Assembly (NCBI RefSeq): GCF_021404405.1 | Contig: NZ_JABFTV010000006.1 | Span: 186,001 to 250,000 of the forward strand | From: Billgrantia aerodenitrificans | GTDB taxonomy: Bacteria > Pseudomonadota > Gammaproteobacteria > Pseudomonadales > Halomonadaceae | Reading direction: 5' to 3' | Length of the DNA stretch: 64,000 nucleotides | Part shown: positions 1-7,430 of the stretch, one piece after another | How the letters are laid out: the number at the start of each line of letters is the position of its first letter | Position numbering within the stretch: position 1 is the stretch's first letter | Notes under the pieces: generated by a model | The model's database searches: none | What the model was told of the DNA's origin: nothing | The model's input: the letters and a program-made list of their open reading frames with translations, nothing else | Translations under genes and position numbers: made by a program

Positions 1-313
1 GCTGGCTGGCTTCGGCCACGACGACGTCGCGGGCGTAGCCGCGCTGGCGCAGCCAAAGGGTGGTCCAACACCAGCCCAGCAGGGTGGTCTGGGCGGTGAG
101 CGCCCCGCCGAAGCCGGTGCCCTTGTCGTTGAGGTTGGGCTCGAGCGCGAGCTCCCACACCAGGCTCTCCCCTTCCCAGCGCATCTCGCGAATGCCCAGG
201 TGCGCGACCATGGGAATGGCCTCGGCCAGCCAGGCGAGAAACGCCTGCGGCACGTCGCTCTGGCCGGGCTCGGGCAGCGACAGCCGTGGGTGGGGTATAC
301 CGATTTCCCGCAT
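1..313 (-). CDS. YiiD C-terminal-type thioesterase-domain protein (partial, runs off the left edge)
   Basis: Reading the reverse strand from an ATG at 313 gives about 104 codons with no stop before the window edge. The protein begins MREIGIPHPRLSLPEPGQ and contains LEPNLNDKGTGFGGAL followed by DVVVAEAS. These match the hot-dog thioesterase domain found at the C-terminus of E. coli YiiD: an N-D-K-G-T-x-F-G-G core and a VVxAEAS strand. The start lies only 3 bases after the TGA of the upstream nitroreductase gene, so the two are probably co-transcribed. The substrate is unknown, and the remaining residues lie outside the window. Confidence 0.75.
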   Translation of the reverse strand, partial: MREIGIPHPRLSLPEPGQSDVPQAFLAWLAEAIPMVAHLGIREMRWEGESLVWELALEPNLNDKGTGFGGALTAQTTLLGWCWTTLWLRQRGYARDVVVAEASQ

Positions 314-316
314 GGG

Positions 317-877
317 TCAGGTCCAGCGTTCGACGAAGTCGCCGACGTTATGCTCGGCAATGGGCTTGTGGCGTCCGCCGAGCTGGCCCAGATAAAGGAA
401 GGCGATCAGCTCGTCGTCTTCCTCCAGCCCGAGCCCCTTGCGCACGGTGGGGTCGAAGGCGTACTTGCCGCTGCGCCACATGGCGCCAAGGCCAAGGGCA
501 TGGGTCGCCAACAGGATGCCGTGGGCGGCACAGCCGGCGGAGATCACCTGCTCGATCTTGGGCACCTTGGGCATATCGGGGGTGACCTTGGCGATCACCG
601 CGATGACCATGGGGGCGCGCAGCGGCTTCTTGCGCGCCGCATCCAGGGCGGCATCTTCGATGTCCGGGTCCTCACGGTACTCGGCCTCGGCGAACAGCTC
701 GCCCAGCCGCTCTAGTCCCTCACCGGTGAACTCGATGAAACGCCAGGGGCGCAGTTCCTTGTGGTCCGGCGCGCGCAGCGCGGCGCGATAGATCGCTTCC
801 ATCTGCTCGGGGCCGGGGGCCGGCCCCATCAGCTTGCCCATGGAGCTGCGTTCGTGCAGCAGGGTCATCGCATCCAT
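317..877 (-). CDS. Nitroreductase family protein (YdjA-like)
   Basis: A 186-residue protein beginning MDAMTLLHERSSMGKLMGPA. It has the short single-domain nitroreductase layout of YdjA: an N-terminal R-S-S-x-x-x-L/M segment, the substrate-access motif RAPDHKELRPWRFIEF, and a C-terminal LGLEEDDELIAFLYLGQ flavin-binding segment. The family uses FMN and NAD(P)H to reduce nitro or other electrophilic compounds; the physiological substrate is not evident. I chose the ATG at 877 because GAGAGGAGAG lies just upstream of it. A longer reading to 1000 has no such site. It precedes the thioesterase gene by 3 bases. Confidence 0.85.
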   Translation of the reverse strand: MDAMTLLHERSSMGKLMGPAPGPEQMEAIYRAALRAPDHKELRPWRFIEFTGEGLERLGELFAEAEYREDPDIEDAALDAARKKPLRAPMVIAVIAKVTPDMPKVPKIEQVISAGCAAHGILLATHALGLGAMWRSGKYAFDPTVRKGLGLEEDDELIAFLYLGQLGGRHKPIAEHNVGDFVERWT

Positions 878-920
878 GTTGCTCTCCTCTCGAGTCTTTC
901 TCGGCACTCTACCCAAGGCG

Positions 921-1754
921 CTACTGCCGCGCCAGGCGCAGGGGCTCGGGCGGGCGTTCGCCGGGAGTGGCGCGCCAGGGGCTGATGTCGAGCCCGCCAC
1001 GGCGCACGTAGCGCGCCAGCACCAGCAGGCGCTCCGGTTTCGCCCTGGCCATCAGGTCGGTGAAGATGTGCTCCACGCAGTGCTCGTGGAAATCCTGATG
1101 TTGACGATAGCCGATCAGGTAGCGCAGCAGGCTCTCGCGGTCGAGCCTGGGGCCGCGATAGCGAATCAGTACGCTGCCCCAGTCGGGCTGGCCGGTGACC
1201 GGGCAGTTGGACTTGAGCAGGTGCGAATAGAGCGTCTCCTCGACGATCTCCTCTCCCACCTTCAAGTGCTCGGCGCTGGGAGTGTAGGCGTCGATCTCAA
1301 TGTCGAGTTCGTCCAGGCACTCGCCGGGCAGCCGACACACCGCCAGCGCCGCGTCGTCGACATCGAACAGCTCCACCGAGACCGGTGCCCCGGCGGCCTG
1401 GGCCAGATCGCGCTCGAGGATTTCGATCACCTGTTCGCGGCTGTCGAAGCGGGTCTGGTTGAAGCCGTTGAGGTAGAGCTTCCACGACTTCGACTCGATC
1501 AGGTTGGGCGACTCCGCCGGCAGACGAAAACGTGCCACGGCCACCAGCGGCTTACCGCGGGCGTTGAGCCAGCTCACCTCGAAGGCGTGCCACTCATCCT
1601 CGCCGACGAAGGGCAGTTTGCCCTCTTCGATGCCCAGCGGCGTGCGATTGGCCGCGCGGGGGATGGGATAGAGCAACCCGGCATCGTAGTGCTCGGGATA
1701 GGCGGACTCGCGCCCCAGCGGGGCATGCTCGAGCGTGTCAGGACGTTGACTCAT
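921..1754 (-). CDS. queF: NADPH-dependent 7-cyano-7-deazaguanine reductase QueF
   Basis: A 277-residue long-form (E. coli-type, tandem T-fold) QueF. It reduces preQ0 to preQ1 with NADPH in the queuosine tRNA-modification pathway. The family signature LIESKSWKLYLNGFNQT lies near residues 85-101. The catalytic cysteine is C184 in LKSNCPVTGQPDWGS, with the proton-donor aspartate D191. Length agrees with the E. coli enzyme (282). The ATG overlaps the stop codon of the upstream permease gene as ATGA, so it is translationally coupled to yadGH. No other queuosine gene is nearby. Confidence 0.95.
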   Translation of the reverse strand: MSQRPDTLEHAPLGRESAYPEHYDAGLLYPIPRAANRTPLGIEEGKLPFVGEDEWHAFEVSWLNARGKPLVAVARFRLPAESPNLIESKSWKLYLNGFNQTRFDSREQVIEILERDLAQAAGAPVSVELFDVDDAALAVCRLPGECLDELDIEIDAYTPSAEHLKVGEEIVEETLYSHLLKSNCPVTGQPDWGSVLIRYRGPRLDRESLLRYLIGYRQHQDFHEHCVEHIFTDLMARAKPERLLVLARYVRRGGLDISPWRATPGERPPEPLRLARQ

Positions 1755-2524
1755 GATCTGATACCTTTACCCCTCTCCAGCATCCACAGGGCGATGGCGA
1801 AGAGCACGATGATGAAAGCGAAGATGGCCGTCAGCGCCCAGCCTACCGGAATGTCGGAGATACCGAGGAAGCCGTGGCGAAACACGTTGACCATATAGAG
1901 TATCGGGTTGAGCAGCGAGACGTTCTGCCAGAAGGTCGGCAGCAGCGAGATCGAGTAGAACACCCCGCCCAGATAGGTCAGCGGCGTGAGCACGAAGGTC
2001 GGCACGATGGAGACGTCGTCGAACTTGTCGGCCAGCAGTGCATTGATGAAGCCGCCAATGGAGAACAGCGCCGCGGTGAGCACCACCACCCCGAGGGTCA
2101 ACAGCGGGTGAGCCACGCTGATGCGTGTGAAGAACAGCGATACCAGGGTGACGATGGCGCCCACCCCCAGGCCGCGGGCCATGCCGCCCAGCACGAAGCC
2201 GGCCAGGATCACCCAATTGGGCATGGGAGAGACCATCATCTCCTCCACGCTGCGCTGGAACTTGTTGGAGAAGAAACTGGAGGCCACGTTGGAGTAGCTG
2301 TTGGTGATCACCGCCATCATGATCAGCCCCGGGACGATGAAGTCCATGTAGCTGAAGCCGTCCATCTCGCCGATGCGCGGGCCGATCAGGCTGCCGAAGA
2401 TGATGAAGTACATGGCCATGGTGATGGAGGGCGGCAGCAGGGTCTGCGGCCAGATCCGCGTGAAGCGCTTGATTTCCTTGAGTACCAGGGTCCACAGGGC
2501 GATGGCGATCTGAGCGGCGCTCAC
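1751..2524 (-). CDS. yadH: ABC-2 type transporter permease, YadH-like
   Basis: A 257-residue integral membrane protein with about six hydrophobic segments in the ABC-2 permease arrangement. SVEEMMVSPMPNWVILAGFVLGG is the cytoplasmic-loop signature of this family and resembles E. coli YadH closely. It pairs with the ATPase encoded just upstream and presumably forms an inner-membrane exporter of unknown substrate. The start is a GTG at 2524 that overlaps the TGA of the ATPase gene (GTGA). Its own stop overlaps the queF start, giving a tight three-gene operon. Confidence 0.9.
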   Translation of the reverse strand: MSAAQIAIALWTLVLKEIKRFTRIWPQTLLPPSITMAMYFIIFGSLIGPRIGEMDGFSYMDFIVPGLIMMAVITNSYSNVASSFFSNKFQRSVEEMMVSPMPNWVILAGFVLGGMARGLGVGAIVTLVSLFFTRISVAHPLLTLGVVVLTAALFSIGGFINALLADKFDDVSIVPTFVLTPLTYLGGVFYSISLLPTFWQNVSLLNPILYMVNVFRHGFLGISDIPVGWALTAIFAFIIVLFAIALWMLERGKGIRS

Positions 2525-3483
2525 TTGCTCACCTCCGCTCCGTCGAGTTCGCGCTGCATCTCATTGCCCTGCTCCACCATCGACACGAACATCTCCTCAA
2601 GCCGGTTGGCGCGGTTGCGCATGGAGACCACCTCGATGCCCTGCTCGCCCAGAGCGGCGAAAACGTCGTTGAGCCGCTGGCCGCGGTGTACCACCACGGC
2701 CAGCTGGGCACCCTCCACCTTGTGCACCTCGAAGCCCTCGACGTGCGGGACCTGCTCCACGGGGCGGGAGAGGTCGAGCAGAAAGGTTTCGGTATCGAGT
2801 TCGGCGAGCAGCTCGCGCACGCCGGTGTTCCGCACGATCTCGCCGTGGTTGATGATCGCCACGTTGCGACAGAGGCTCTCGGCTTCCTCGAGATAGTGAG
2901 TGGTGAGGATGATGGTAGTGCCCTCCTCGCGGTTGATGCGGCGCATGTACTCCCACATGCTGCGACGCAGCTCGATGTCGACGCCGGCGGTGGGCTCATC
3001 GAGAATCAGCAGTTTGGGGCGGTGCATCAGGGCGCGGGCGATCATCAGGCGGCGCTTCATGCCGCCGGAGAGCATGCGCGCGCTGCCGTTGCGCTTGTCC
3101 CACAGACCGAGGTCCTTGAGCAGTTGCTCGGCACGGGGCAACGCCTCGCTGCGCGGCATGCCGTAGTAGCCTGCCTGGGCCAGCACGATGTCGATGACCT
3201 TCTCGAACTGGTTGAAGTTGAACTCCTGGGGCACCACGCCCAGGTGGTACTTGGCCCGGGCGAAGTCGCGGTCGATGTCGATACCGAAGATCGAGACCCG
3301 GCCGGCGGTTTTCTGCACCAGCGAGCACACCACGCCCAGAGTAGTGGACTTGCCGGCCCCGTTGGGGCCCAGCAGGGCGAAGAAATCTCCCTGCTCGACG
3401 TCGAGATCGATACCCTTGAGGGCATGAAAGCCGTTGCCGTAGACCTTCGTCAGGCCACGGATCGACAGCGCCGGTTCGGCCAT
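2521..3483 (-). CDS. yadG: ABC transporter ATP-binding protein, YadG-like
   Basis: A 320-residue ATPase subunit. Walker A is GPNGAGKST (about residues 39-47), the signature is LSGGMKRRL, and Walker B plus D-loop is LLILDEPTAGVD. The H-loop histidine sits in TTHYLEEAE. The C-terminal extension resembles that of drug- and polysaccharide-type exporters and E. coli YadG (308 aa). The ATG at 3483 has AAGGA upstream; the longer reading to 3519 adds residues not found in the family. It is the first gene of the yadG-yadH-queF operon, downstream of the tRNA cluster. Confidence 0.92.
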   Translation of the reverse strand: MAEPALSIRGLTKVYGNGFHALKGIDLDVEQGDFFALLGPNGAGKSTTLGVVCSLVQKTAGRVSIFGIDIDRDFARAKYHLGVVPQEFNFNQFEKVIDIVLAQAGYYGMPRSEALPRAEQLLKDLGLWDKRNGSARMLSGGMKRRLMIARALMHRPKLLILDEPTAGVDIELRRSMWEYMRRINREEGTTIILTTHYLEEAESLCRNVAIINHGEIVRNTGVRELLAELDTETFLLDLSRPVEQVPHVEGFEVHKVEGAQLAVVVHRGQRLNDVFAALGEQGIEVVSMRNRANRLEEMFVSMVEQGNEMQRELDGAEVSK

Positions 3484-3614
3484 GGGACATCCTTGCGTTG
3501 GGATGAAGTGCGAGTCCAAGAGATTAGGGCGCGAAGGAATTTTTCAAGTCGCCGCCTGGAAAAACGCCGAAACCCTCGCCCATGGGCAAGGTCATCAAAT
3601 TAAGAAAGGGGGGG

Positions 3615-3752
3615 CGAGCCTTGGCATATTCGAGATGGAGAAGAAAACTGGAGCGGGAGAGGAGATTCGACGGTCCGGCGCCCCGGCTTCCGGCCCGAGC
3701 CTTGGCATCTTGGACATTGGATAGAAAAACTGGAGCGGGAAAGGAGATTCGA
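3615..3752. repeat. Imperfect tandem duplication of the tRNA-Gly 3' end and its downstream flank
   Basis: Two copies of a roughly 57-base module lie about 81 bases apart, at 3615-3670 and 3695-3752. Each starts CGAGCCTTGGCAT, continues through AGAAAAACTGG-like sequence, and ends in the 3' portion of tRNA-Gly (TGGAGCGGGAnAGGAGATTCGA on the plus strand). The right copy continues into the intact tRNA-Gly. The left copy diverges right after the T-loop region and is not a functional tRNA. Nothing else gene-like is visible between 3484 and 3730. Confidence 0.75.
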
Positions 3753-3805
3753 ACTCCCGACCCTCGCCTTGGCAAGGCGATGCTCTACCACTGAGCTATT
3801 CCCGC
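3731..3805 (-). tRNA. tRNA-Gly (GCC), copy 1
   Basis: The reverse complement folds as a 75-base cloverleaf with an encoded CCA. The acceptor is GCGGGAA/TTCCCGC with discriminator U, the D arm is AGCTCAGTGGTAGAGC, and the T arm carries GTTCGAATC. The anticodon stem-loop CGCCTTGCCAAGGCG gives anticodon GCC. It is the last gene of the six-tRNA array. Confidence 0.97.
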
Positions 3806-3851
3806 TTATTGCCTCTAGAGTGTCGACCATGGACATCACAGAGTATCGAAG

Positions 3852-3927
3852 TGGCGTCCCATAGGGGGTTCGAACCCCTGTTCCCGCCGTGAAAGGGCGG
3901 TGTCCTAGGCCACTAGACGAATGGGAC
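3852..3927 (-). tRNA. tRNA-Glu (TTC), copy 1
   Basis: A 76-base cloverleaf on the reverse strand, beginning GTCCCATTCGTCTAG and ending with G73 and an encoded CCA. The anticodon arm CCGCCCTTTCACGGCGG has anticodon TTC, and the T arm contains GGTTCGAACC. It differs from the other two tRNA-Glu copies only in the D-loop (GGCCTAGG instead of GGTCCAGG). Confidence 0.97.
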
Positions 3928-3945
3928 GCAAAAGCCAGACCGTGC

Positions 3946-4020
3946 TGGAGCGGGAAAGGAGATTCGAACTCCCGACCCTCGCCTTGGCAAGGCGATGCTC
4001 TACCACTGAGCTATTCCCGC
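3946..4020 (-). tRNA. tRNA-Gly (GCC), copy 2
   Basis: Identical in sequence to the tRNA-Gly at 3731-3805: 75 bases, anticodon GCC, encoded CCA. It lies 18 bases from the tRNA-Glu at 3852-3927. Confidence 0.97.
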
Positions 4021-4072
4021 ATGCACGAACATCTATGCTATCGATAAAGCTACTTCTACCGCAACCGGAAGG

Positions 4073-4148
4073 TGGCGTCCCATAGGGGGTTCGAACCCCT
4101 GTTCCCGCCGTGAAAGGGCGGTGTCCTGGACCACTAGACGAATGGGAC
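4073..4148 (-). tRNA. tRNA-Glu (TTC), copy 2
   Basis: A 76-base tRNA-Glu on the reverse strand with anticodon TTC in CCGCCCTTTCACGGCGG and an encoded CCA. The D-loop reads GTGGTCCAGGAC, as in copy 3. Confidence 0.97.
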
Positions 4149-4185
4149 GCATTGGAGCACCTACTCATTCTGCCGAAGCAGAATT

Positions 4186-4260
4186 TGGAGCGGGAAAGGA
4201 GATTCGAACTCCCGACCCTCGCCTTGGCAAGGCGATGCTCTACCACTGAGCTATTCCCGC
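4186..4260 (-). tRNA. tRNA-Gly (GCC), copy 3
   Basis: Identical to the other two tRNA-Gly genes: 75 bases, anticodon GCC, encoded CCA. It is the second gene of the array in transcription order. Confidence 0.97.
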
Positions 4261-4320
4261 ACTCTGCTCTTGCACTTCGGTCCTACACTCCGGTACCCGT
4301 TGAAACCAGCGTAAAACGAG

Positions 4321-4396
4321 TGGCGTCCCATAGGGGGTTCGAACCCCTGTTCCCGCCGTGAAAGGGCGGTGTCCTGGACCACTAGACGAATGGGAC
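4321..4396 (-). tRNA. tRNA-Glu (TTC), copy 3, promoter-proximal
   Basis: A 76-base tRNA-Glu, same sequence as copy 2. It is first in transcription order on the minus strand, about 30 bases downstream of the predicted start site of the strong promoter at 4434-4462. Confidence 0.97.
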
Positions 4397-4433
4397 GCTG
4401 TCGTCTCGCTTTCGCCTCAACGAGGTGGCGCGA

Positions 4434-4462
4434 ATGTTACTCAAGCCCCCCGAGGCTGTCAA
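4434..4462 (-). promoter_or_regulatory. Sigma70 promoter of the tRNA-Glu/Gly array
   Basis: On the minus strand a perfect -35 TTGACA (4457-4462) is followed by exactly 17 bases and a -10 TAACAT (4434-4439). The next bases, TCGCGCC, form a GC-rich discriminator typical of stable-RNA promoters under stringent control. Initiation would fall near 4427, shortly before the first tRNA-Glu. Spacing and position make this convincing; control by ppGpp is inferred from the discriminator. Confidence 0.85.
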
Positions 4463-4550
4463 CTGTCGGCCTCGGGCTGGCCGAAAAGAGGGAAAACGGC
4501 CAAGCTTTCAGTGTCAGATGAAGTCGACGTCGCCCAGCAGGAGAGAGGCC

Positions 4551-4952
4551 ATGCGCAAGAAGATCGTGAAGAGCGATGCCGAGTGGCAAGCCCAGCTTAC
4601 CCCTGAGCAGTATCGCGTGACGCGCCAGCAGGGCACCGAGCGCCCTTTCAGCGGCGACTACCAGGTGACCGGCGAGCACGGCATCTACCACTGTGTCTGC
4701 TGCAATGCTCCACTGTTCGAAAATGAGCACAAGTTCGAAGCCGGCTGCGGCTGGCCCAGCTTCGACCGCCCATTGGGCAAGGCCGCCGTCGAGGAACGCC
4801 CCGACGACTCCCACGCCATGCAGCGCACCGAGGTCGTGTGCGCTCACTGCGACGCTCACCTGGGCCATGTGTTCCCCGATGGCCCGCCCCACACCACCGG
4901 GCTACGCTACTGCATCAATTCGGTGTCCATCTCCTTCCATCCCGGCGAGTAG
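4551..4952 (+). CDS. msrB: Peptide-methionine (R)-S-oxide reductase MsrB
   Basis: A 133-residue MsrB that reduces methionine-R-sulfoxide in proteins. Zinc is bound by two CxxC pairs: C48/C51 in YHCVCC and C97/C100 in [14 protein letters not shown]. The catalytic cysteine C121 lies in [10 protein letters not shown]. There is no signal peptide, so it acts in the cytoplasm. The ATG at 4551 has AGGAGAG 5 bases upstream. A longer frame beginning at 4425 extends back toward the tRNA promoter and carries no family sequence. The complementary enzyme MsrA lies at 61106-61723. Confidence 0.95.
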   Translation: MRKKIVKSDAEWQAQLTPEQYRVTRQQGTERPFSGDYQVTGEHGIYHCVCCNAPLFENEHKFEAGCGWPSFDRPLGKAAVEERPDDSHAMQRTEVVCAHCDAHLGHVFPDGPPHTTGLRYCINSVSISFHPGE

Positions 4953-4969
4953 TCCTCCTCCACCCTGCC

Positions 4970-5001
4970 GAGGCCGCCCTTCTGCTATGATGGGCGGCCT
5001 C
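4970..5001 (+). terminator. Terminator-like hairpin between msrB and the YlqF-type GTPase gene
   Basis: A perfect 10-bp stem, GAGGCCGCCC/GGGCGGCCTC, encloses a 12-base loop. No long T tract follows (GTACGGTTTG). The loop contains TATGAT, which could act as a -10 box for the next gene, so the element may be a terminator, a promoter-overlapping structure, or both. Confidence 0.45.
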
Positions 5002-5023
5002 GTACGGTTTGCAGGAGTGGCAC

Positions 5024-6004
5024 ATGCTCGGCTGGTATCCGGGACACATGAACAAGGCGCGCCGCCAGATCCAGGAGGCGCTGCCGGAAATCGACGTGGC
5101 GATCGAGGTGCTCGACGCCCGCCTGCCCTACTCCAGTGCCAACCCCATGCTGGCCGGCCTGACCCGCCACAAGCCGGTACTCAAGATCCTCTCGCGGGCC
5201 GACCTGGCCGACCCGGAGCGTACCCGGGAGTGGGTGGAGCACTTCGATTCGCTGCCCGACACCCGCGCGCTGGCGGTCACCACCACCAACGCCCGCGAGC
5301 TCAAGCGCATCCCCAAGCTGTGCCATGAGCTGGCCGGGCAGGTACGCGCCGACCGCGATGTGCGGGTGATGATCATGGGCATTCCCAACGTCGGCAAGTC
5401 GACCCTGATCAACGGCCTGGCCGGCAAGGCCATTGCCAAGACAGGCAACGAGCCAGCGGTGACCAAACGCCAGCAAAAGGTGCGCATTGCCGGCCGCGTG
5501 GCGCTGATCGACACCCCCGGCGTGCTGTGGCCGAAGATCGAAGATCAGGCCAGCGCCTATCGCCTGGCCGCCAGCGGTGCCATACGCGATACCGCCATCG
5601 ATTACGTCGACGTGGCGGTGGTCACCGCCGCCGAGCTGGCCCGCCGCTATCCCGAGGCGTTGAAGGCTCGTTACAAGCTGACCGCCCTGCCGCCCTACGT
5701 GCCCAACCTTCAGGCTGAACAAGTAGAGGCGGATGGACCGAAGCGCATCGACCTGCTCGCCGTGGCCGGCTTCGACGGCCATGCGATACTGGCCGAGATC
5801 GCCAGCCGTCGTGGCGGGCTGCGCCCCGGCGGCGAGATCGACCTGCATCGCGGCGCCGAGGTCCTGCTGCATGAGCTGCGCGACGGCAAGCTGGGCCGTT
5901 TGACGCTGGAAACCCCCGCCGACATCCCGCCGCCGGAAGCCGACGAAGAGCCAATGCCACAAGCGGCGATCAGCGATAGCGGCGACGCCGACAACCCCGC
6001 ATAA
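5024..6004 (+). CDS. ylqF: Ribosome biogenesis GTPase, YlqF/RbgA family
   Basis: A 326-residue circularly permuted GTPase that begins MLGWYPGHMNKARRQI, the family's conserved N-terminus. The G motifs occur in permuted order: VLDARLPYSSANP, then a G4 equivalent (KILSRADLAD, where N-K-x-D has become S-R-A-D), then the P-loop GIPNVGKSTLIN, then DTPGVLW. The family assists late 50S subunit assembly in bacteria such as Bacillus subtilis. The ATG at 5024 follows AGGAG at 5013-5017. An upstream TTG at 5009 is in frame but lies before that site. The altered G4 motif could change nucleotide specificity or simply be lineage variation. Confidence 0.9.
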   Translation: MLGWYPGHMNKARRQIQEALPEIDVAIEVLDARLPYSSANPMLAGLTRHKPVLKILSRADLADPERTREWVEHFDSLPDTRALAVTTTNARELKRIPKLCHELAGQVRADRDVRVMIMGIPNVGKSTLINGLAGKAIAKTGNEPAVTKRQQKVRIAGRVALIDTPGVLWPKIEDQASAYRLAASGAIRDTAIDYVDVAVVTAAELARRYPEALKARYKLTALPPYVPNLQAEQVEADGPKRIDLLAVAGFDGHAILAEIASRRGGLRPGGEIDLHRGAEVLLHELRDGKLGRLTLETPADIPPPEADEEPMPQAAISDSGDADNPA

Positions 6005-6068
6005 TCACTGAGTTCCGGCAGCAGGGCTGACCGGAGCCACCGGACACCACTGGAATCTCGGACACCTC

Positions 6069-7301
6069 ATGGATACGCCCTCCACGTTCAGGAAATCGTA
6101 CAAGCTCGACAACGTCTGCTATGACATCCGCGGCCCCGTGCTCGAGCACGCCAAGCGGCTGGAAGACGAAGGCCACCGCATCCTCAAGCTGAACATCGGC
6201 AATCCCGCGCCGTTCGGCTTCGAGGCCCCGGAGGAGATCCTCCAGGACGTAATGCGCAACCTGCCCACTGCCCAGGGCTACTGCGATTCCAAGGGGTTGT
6301 ATTCGGCACGCAAGGCGATCATGCAGGAGTGCCAGCGCAAGGAGATTCCCGGCGTAGGCATCGAGGACATCTTCATCGGCAACGGGGTGTCCGAGCTGAT
6401 CGTGATGGCGCTGCAGGCGCTGCTCAACGATGGCGACGAGGTGCTGATTCCCGCCCCCGACTACCCGCTGTGGACCGCCGCCGCCCATCTTTCCGGCGGC
6501 CATGCGGTGCACTATCGCTGCGACGAGCAGGCCGACTGGGCGCCGGACATCGCCGACGTGCGCGCCAAGGTTACCAGCCACACCCGCGCCATCGTCATCA
6601 TCAACCCCAACAACCCCACCGGCGCGGTCTATCCACCCGAAGTGGTGCGCGAGCTGCTGGCCATCGCCCGCGAGCACGATCTCGTGGTGTTCTCCGACGA
6701 GATCTACGACAAGATCCTCTACGACGATACCGAGCACGTCTCCACCGGCGCGCTGGCCGACGAGGACCAGTTGGTGGTGACTCTCAACGGGCTGTCCAAG
6801 AGCTACCGCTGCGCCGGCTTCCGCTCCGGCTGGATGATTCTTTCCGGCAGCGTGGCCATGCAACGCGCGCAGGATTACATCCAGGGCCTCAACATGCTCG
6901 CCTCGATGCGCCTGTGCGCCAACGTGCCGGCCCAGCACGCCATCCAGACGGCACTGGGCGGCTATCAGTCGATCAACGACCTGATCCTGCCCGGCGGCAG
7001 GCTGCTGGCCCAGCGCGACATCACCTACGAGAAACTCAACGCCATTCCCGGGGTGAGCTGCACCAAGGCCAAGGGCGCGCTCTACGCCTTCCCGCGGCTC
7101 GATCCCAAGGTCTACCCCATCCAGGACGACCAGAAGCTGGTGCTCGATCTGCTGCTGCAGGAAAGAATCCTGCTGGTACAGGGCACCGCCTTCAACTGGC
7201 CCGAGCCGGACCACGTGCGTATCGTCACCCTGCCCTGGGCCGATCAGCTCGGCGACGCTCTGGATCGCTTCGCCCGCTTCCTGTCACGCTATCGCCAGTA
7301 A
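6069..7301 (+). CDS. alaA: AlaA-type pyridoxal-phosphate alanine (glutamate-pyruvate) aminotransferase
   Basis: A 410-residue class I/II aminotransferase closely resembling E. coli AlaA (YfbQ), which converts pyruvate and glutamate to alanine and 2-oxoglutarate. The N-terminal YKLDNVCYDIRGPVLEHAKR segment is diagnostic. The PLP-binding lysine lies in LNGLSKSYRCAGFRSGW. The substrate-carboxylate and cofactor motifs NPNNPTGAVY and SDEIYDKI are intact. No strong ribosome-binding site precedes the ATG, but the family's N-terminus supports this start. It stands alone between the GTPase gene and htpX. Confidence 0.92.
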   Translation: MDTPSTFRKSYKLDNVCYDIRGPVLEHAKRLEDEGHRILKLNIGNPAPFGFEAPEEILQDVMRNLPTAQGYCDSKGLYSARKAIMQECQRKEIPGVGIEDIFIGNGVSELIVMALQALLNDGDEVLIPAPDYPLWTAAAHLSGGHAVHYRCDEQADWAPDIADVRAKVTSHTRAIVIINPNNPTGAVYPPEVVRELLAIAREHDLVVFSDEIYDKILYDDTEHVSTGALADEDQLVVTLNGLSKSYRCAGFRSGWMILSGSVAMQRAQDYIQGLNMLASMRLCANVPAQHAIQTALGGYQSINDLILPGGRLLAQRDITYEKLNAIPGVSCTKAKGALYAFPRLDPKVYPIQDDQKLVLDLLLQERILLVQGTAFNWPEPDHVRIVTLPWADQLGDALDRFARFLSRYRQ

Positions 7302-7333
7302 GCGTCGGCCTAGACCCGATTTTTCGGCTCGGA

Positions 7334-7362
7334 CTTGAAACCTCCGTTAACCAGCCGTATCT
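7334..7362 (+). promoter_or_regulatory. Sigma32 (heat-shock) type promoter upstream of htpX
   Basis: CTTGAAA (7334-7340), a 14-base spacer, then CCGTATCT (7355-7362). The E. coli sigma32 consensus is CTTGAAA-N(11-16)-CCCCATnT. The -35 matches completely, and the -10 matches at every defined position except the third and fourth. The predicted start site lies about 60 bases before htpX, a gene known to be heat-inducible in E. coli. Confidence 0.75.
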
Positions 7363-7430
7363 AATCAACAGATTTTCTGGGCCGCCCGGTGCGGCCCTCG
7401 CTTCCTTGAGATGACCGGAGACTCCGAACG

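Noticed and set aside
3482-4361. Several 60-110-codon frames across the tRNA cluster with repeated peptide segments
   Set aside because: The repeated peptides come from translating the tRNA-Glu and tRNA-Gly repeats; they are not genes.
3731-4396. Regularly spaced repeats resembling a CRISPR array
   Set aside because: Each repeat is a complete tRNA cloverleaf with CCA, and two different tRNAs alternate.
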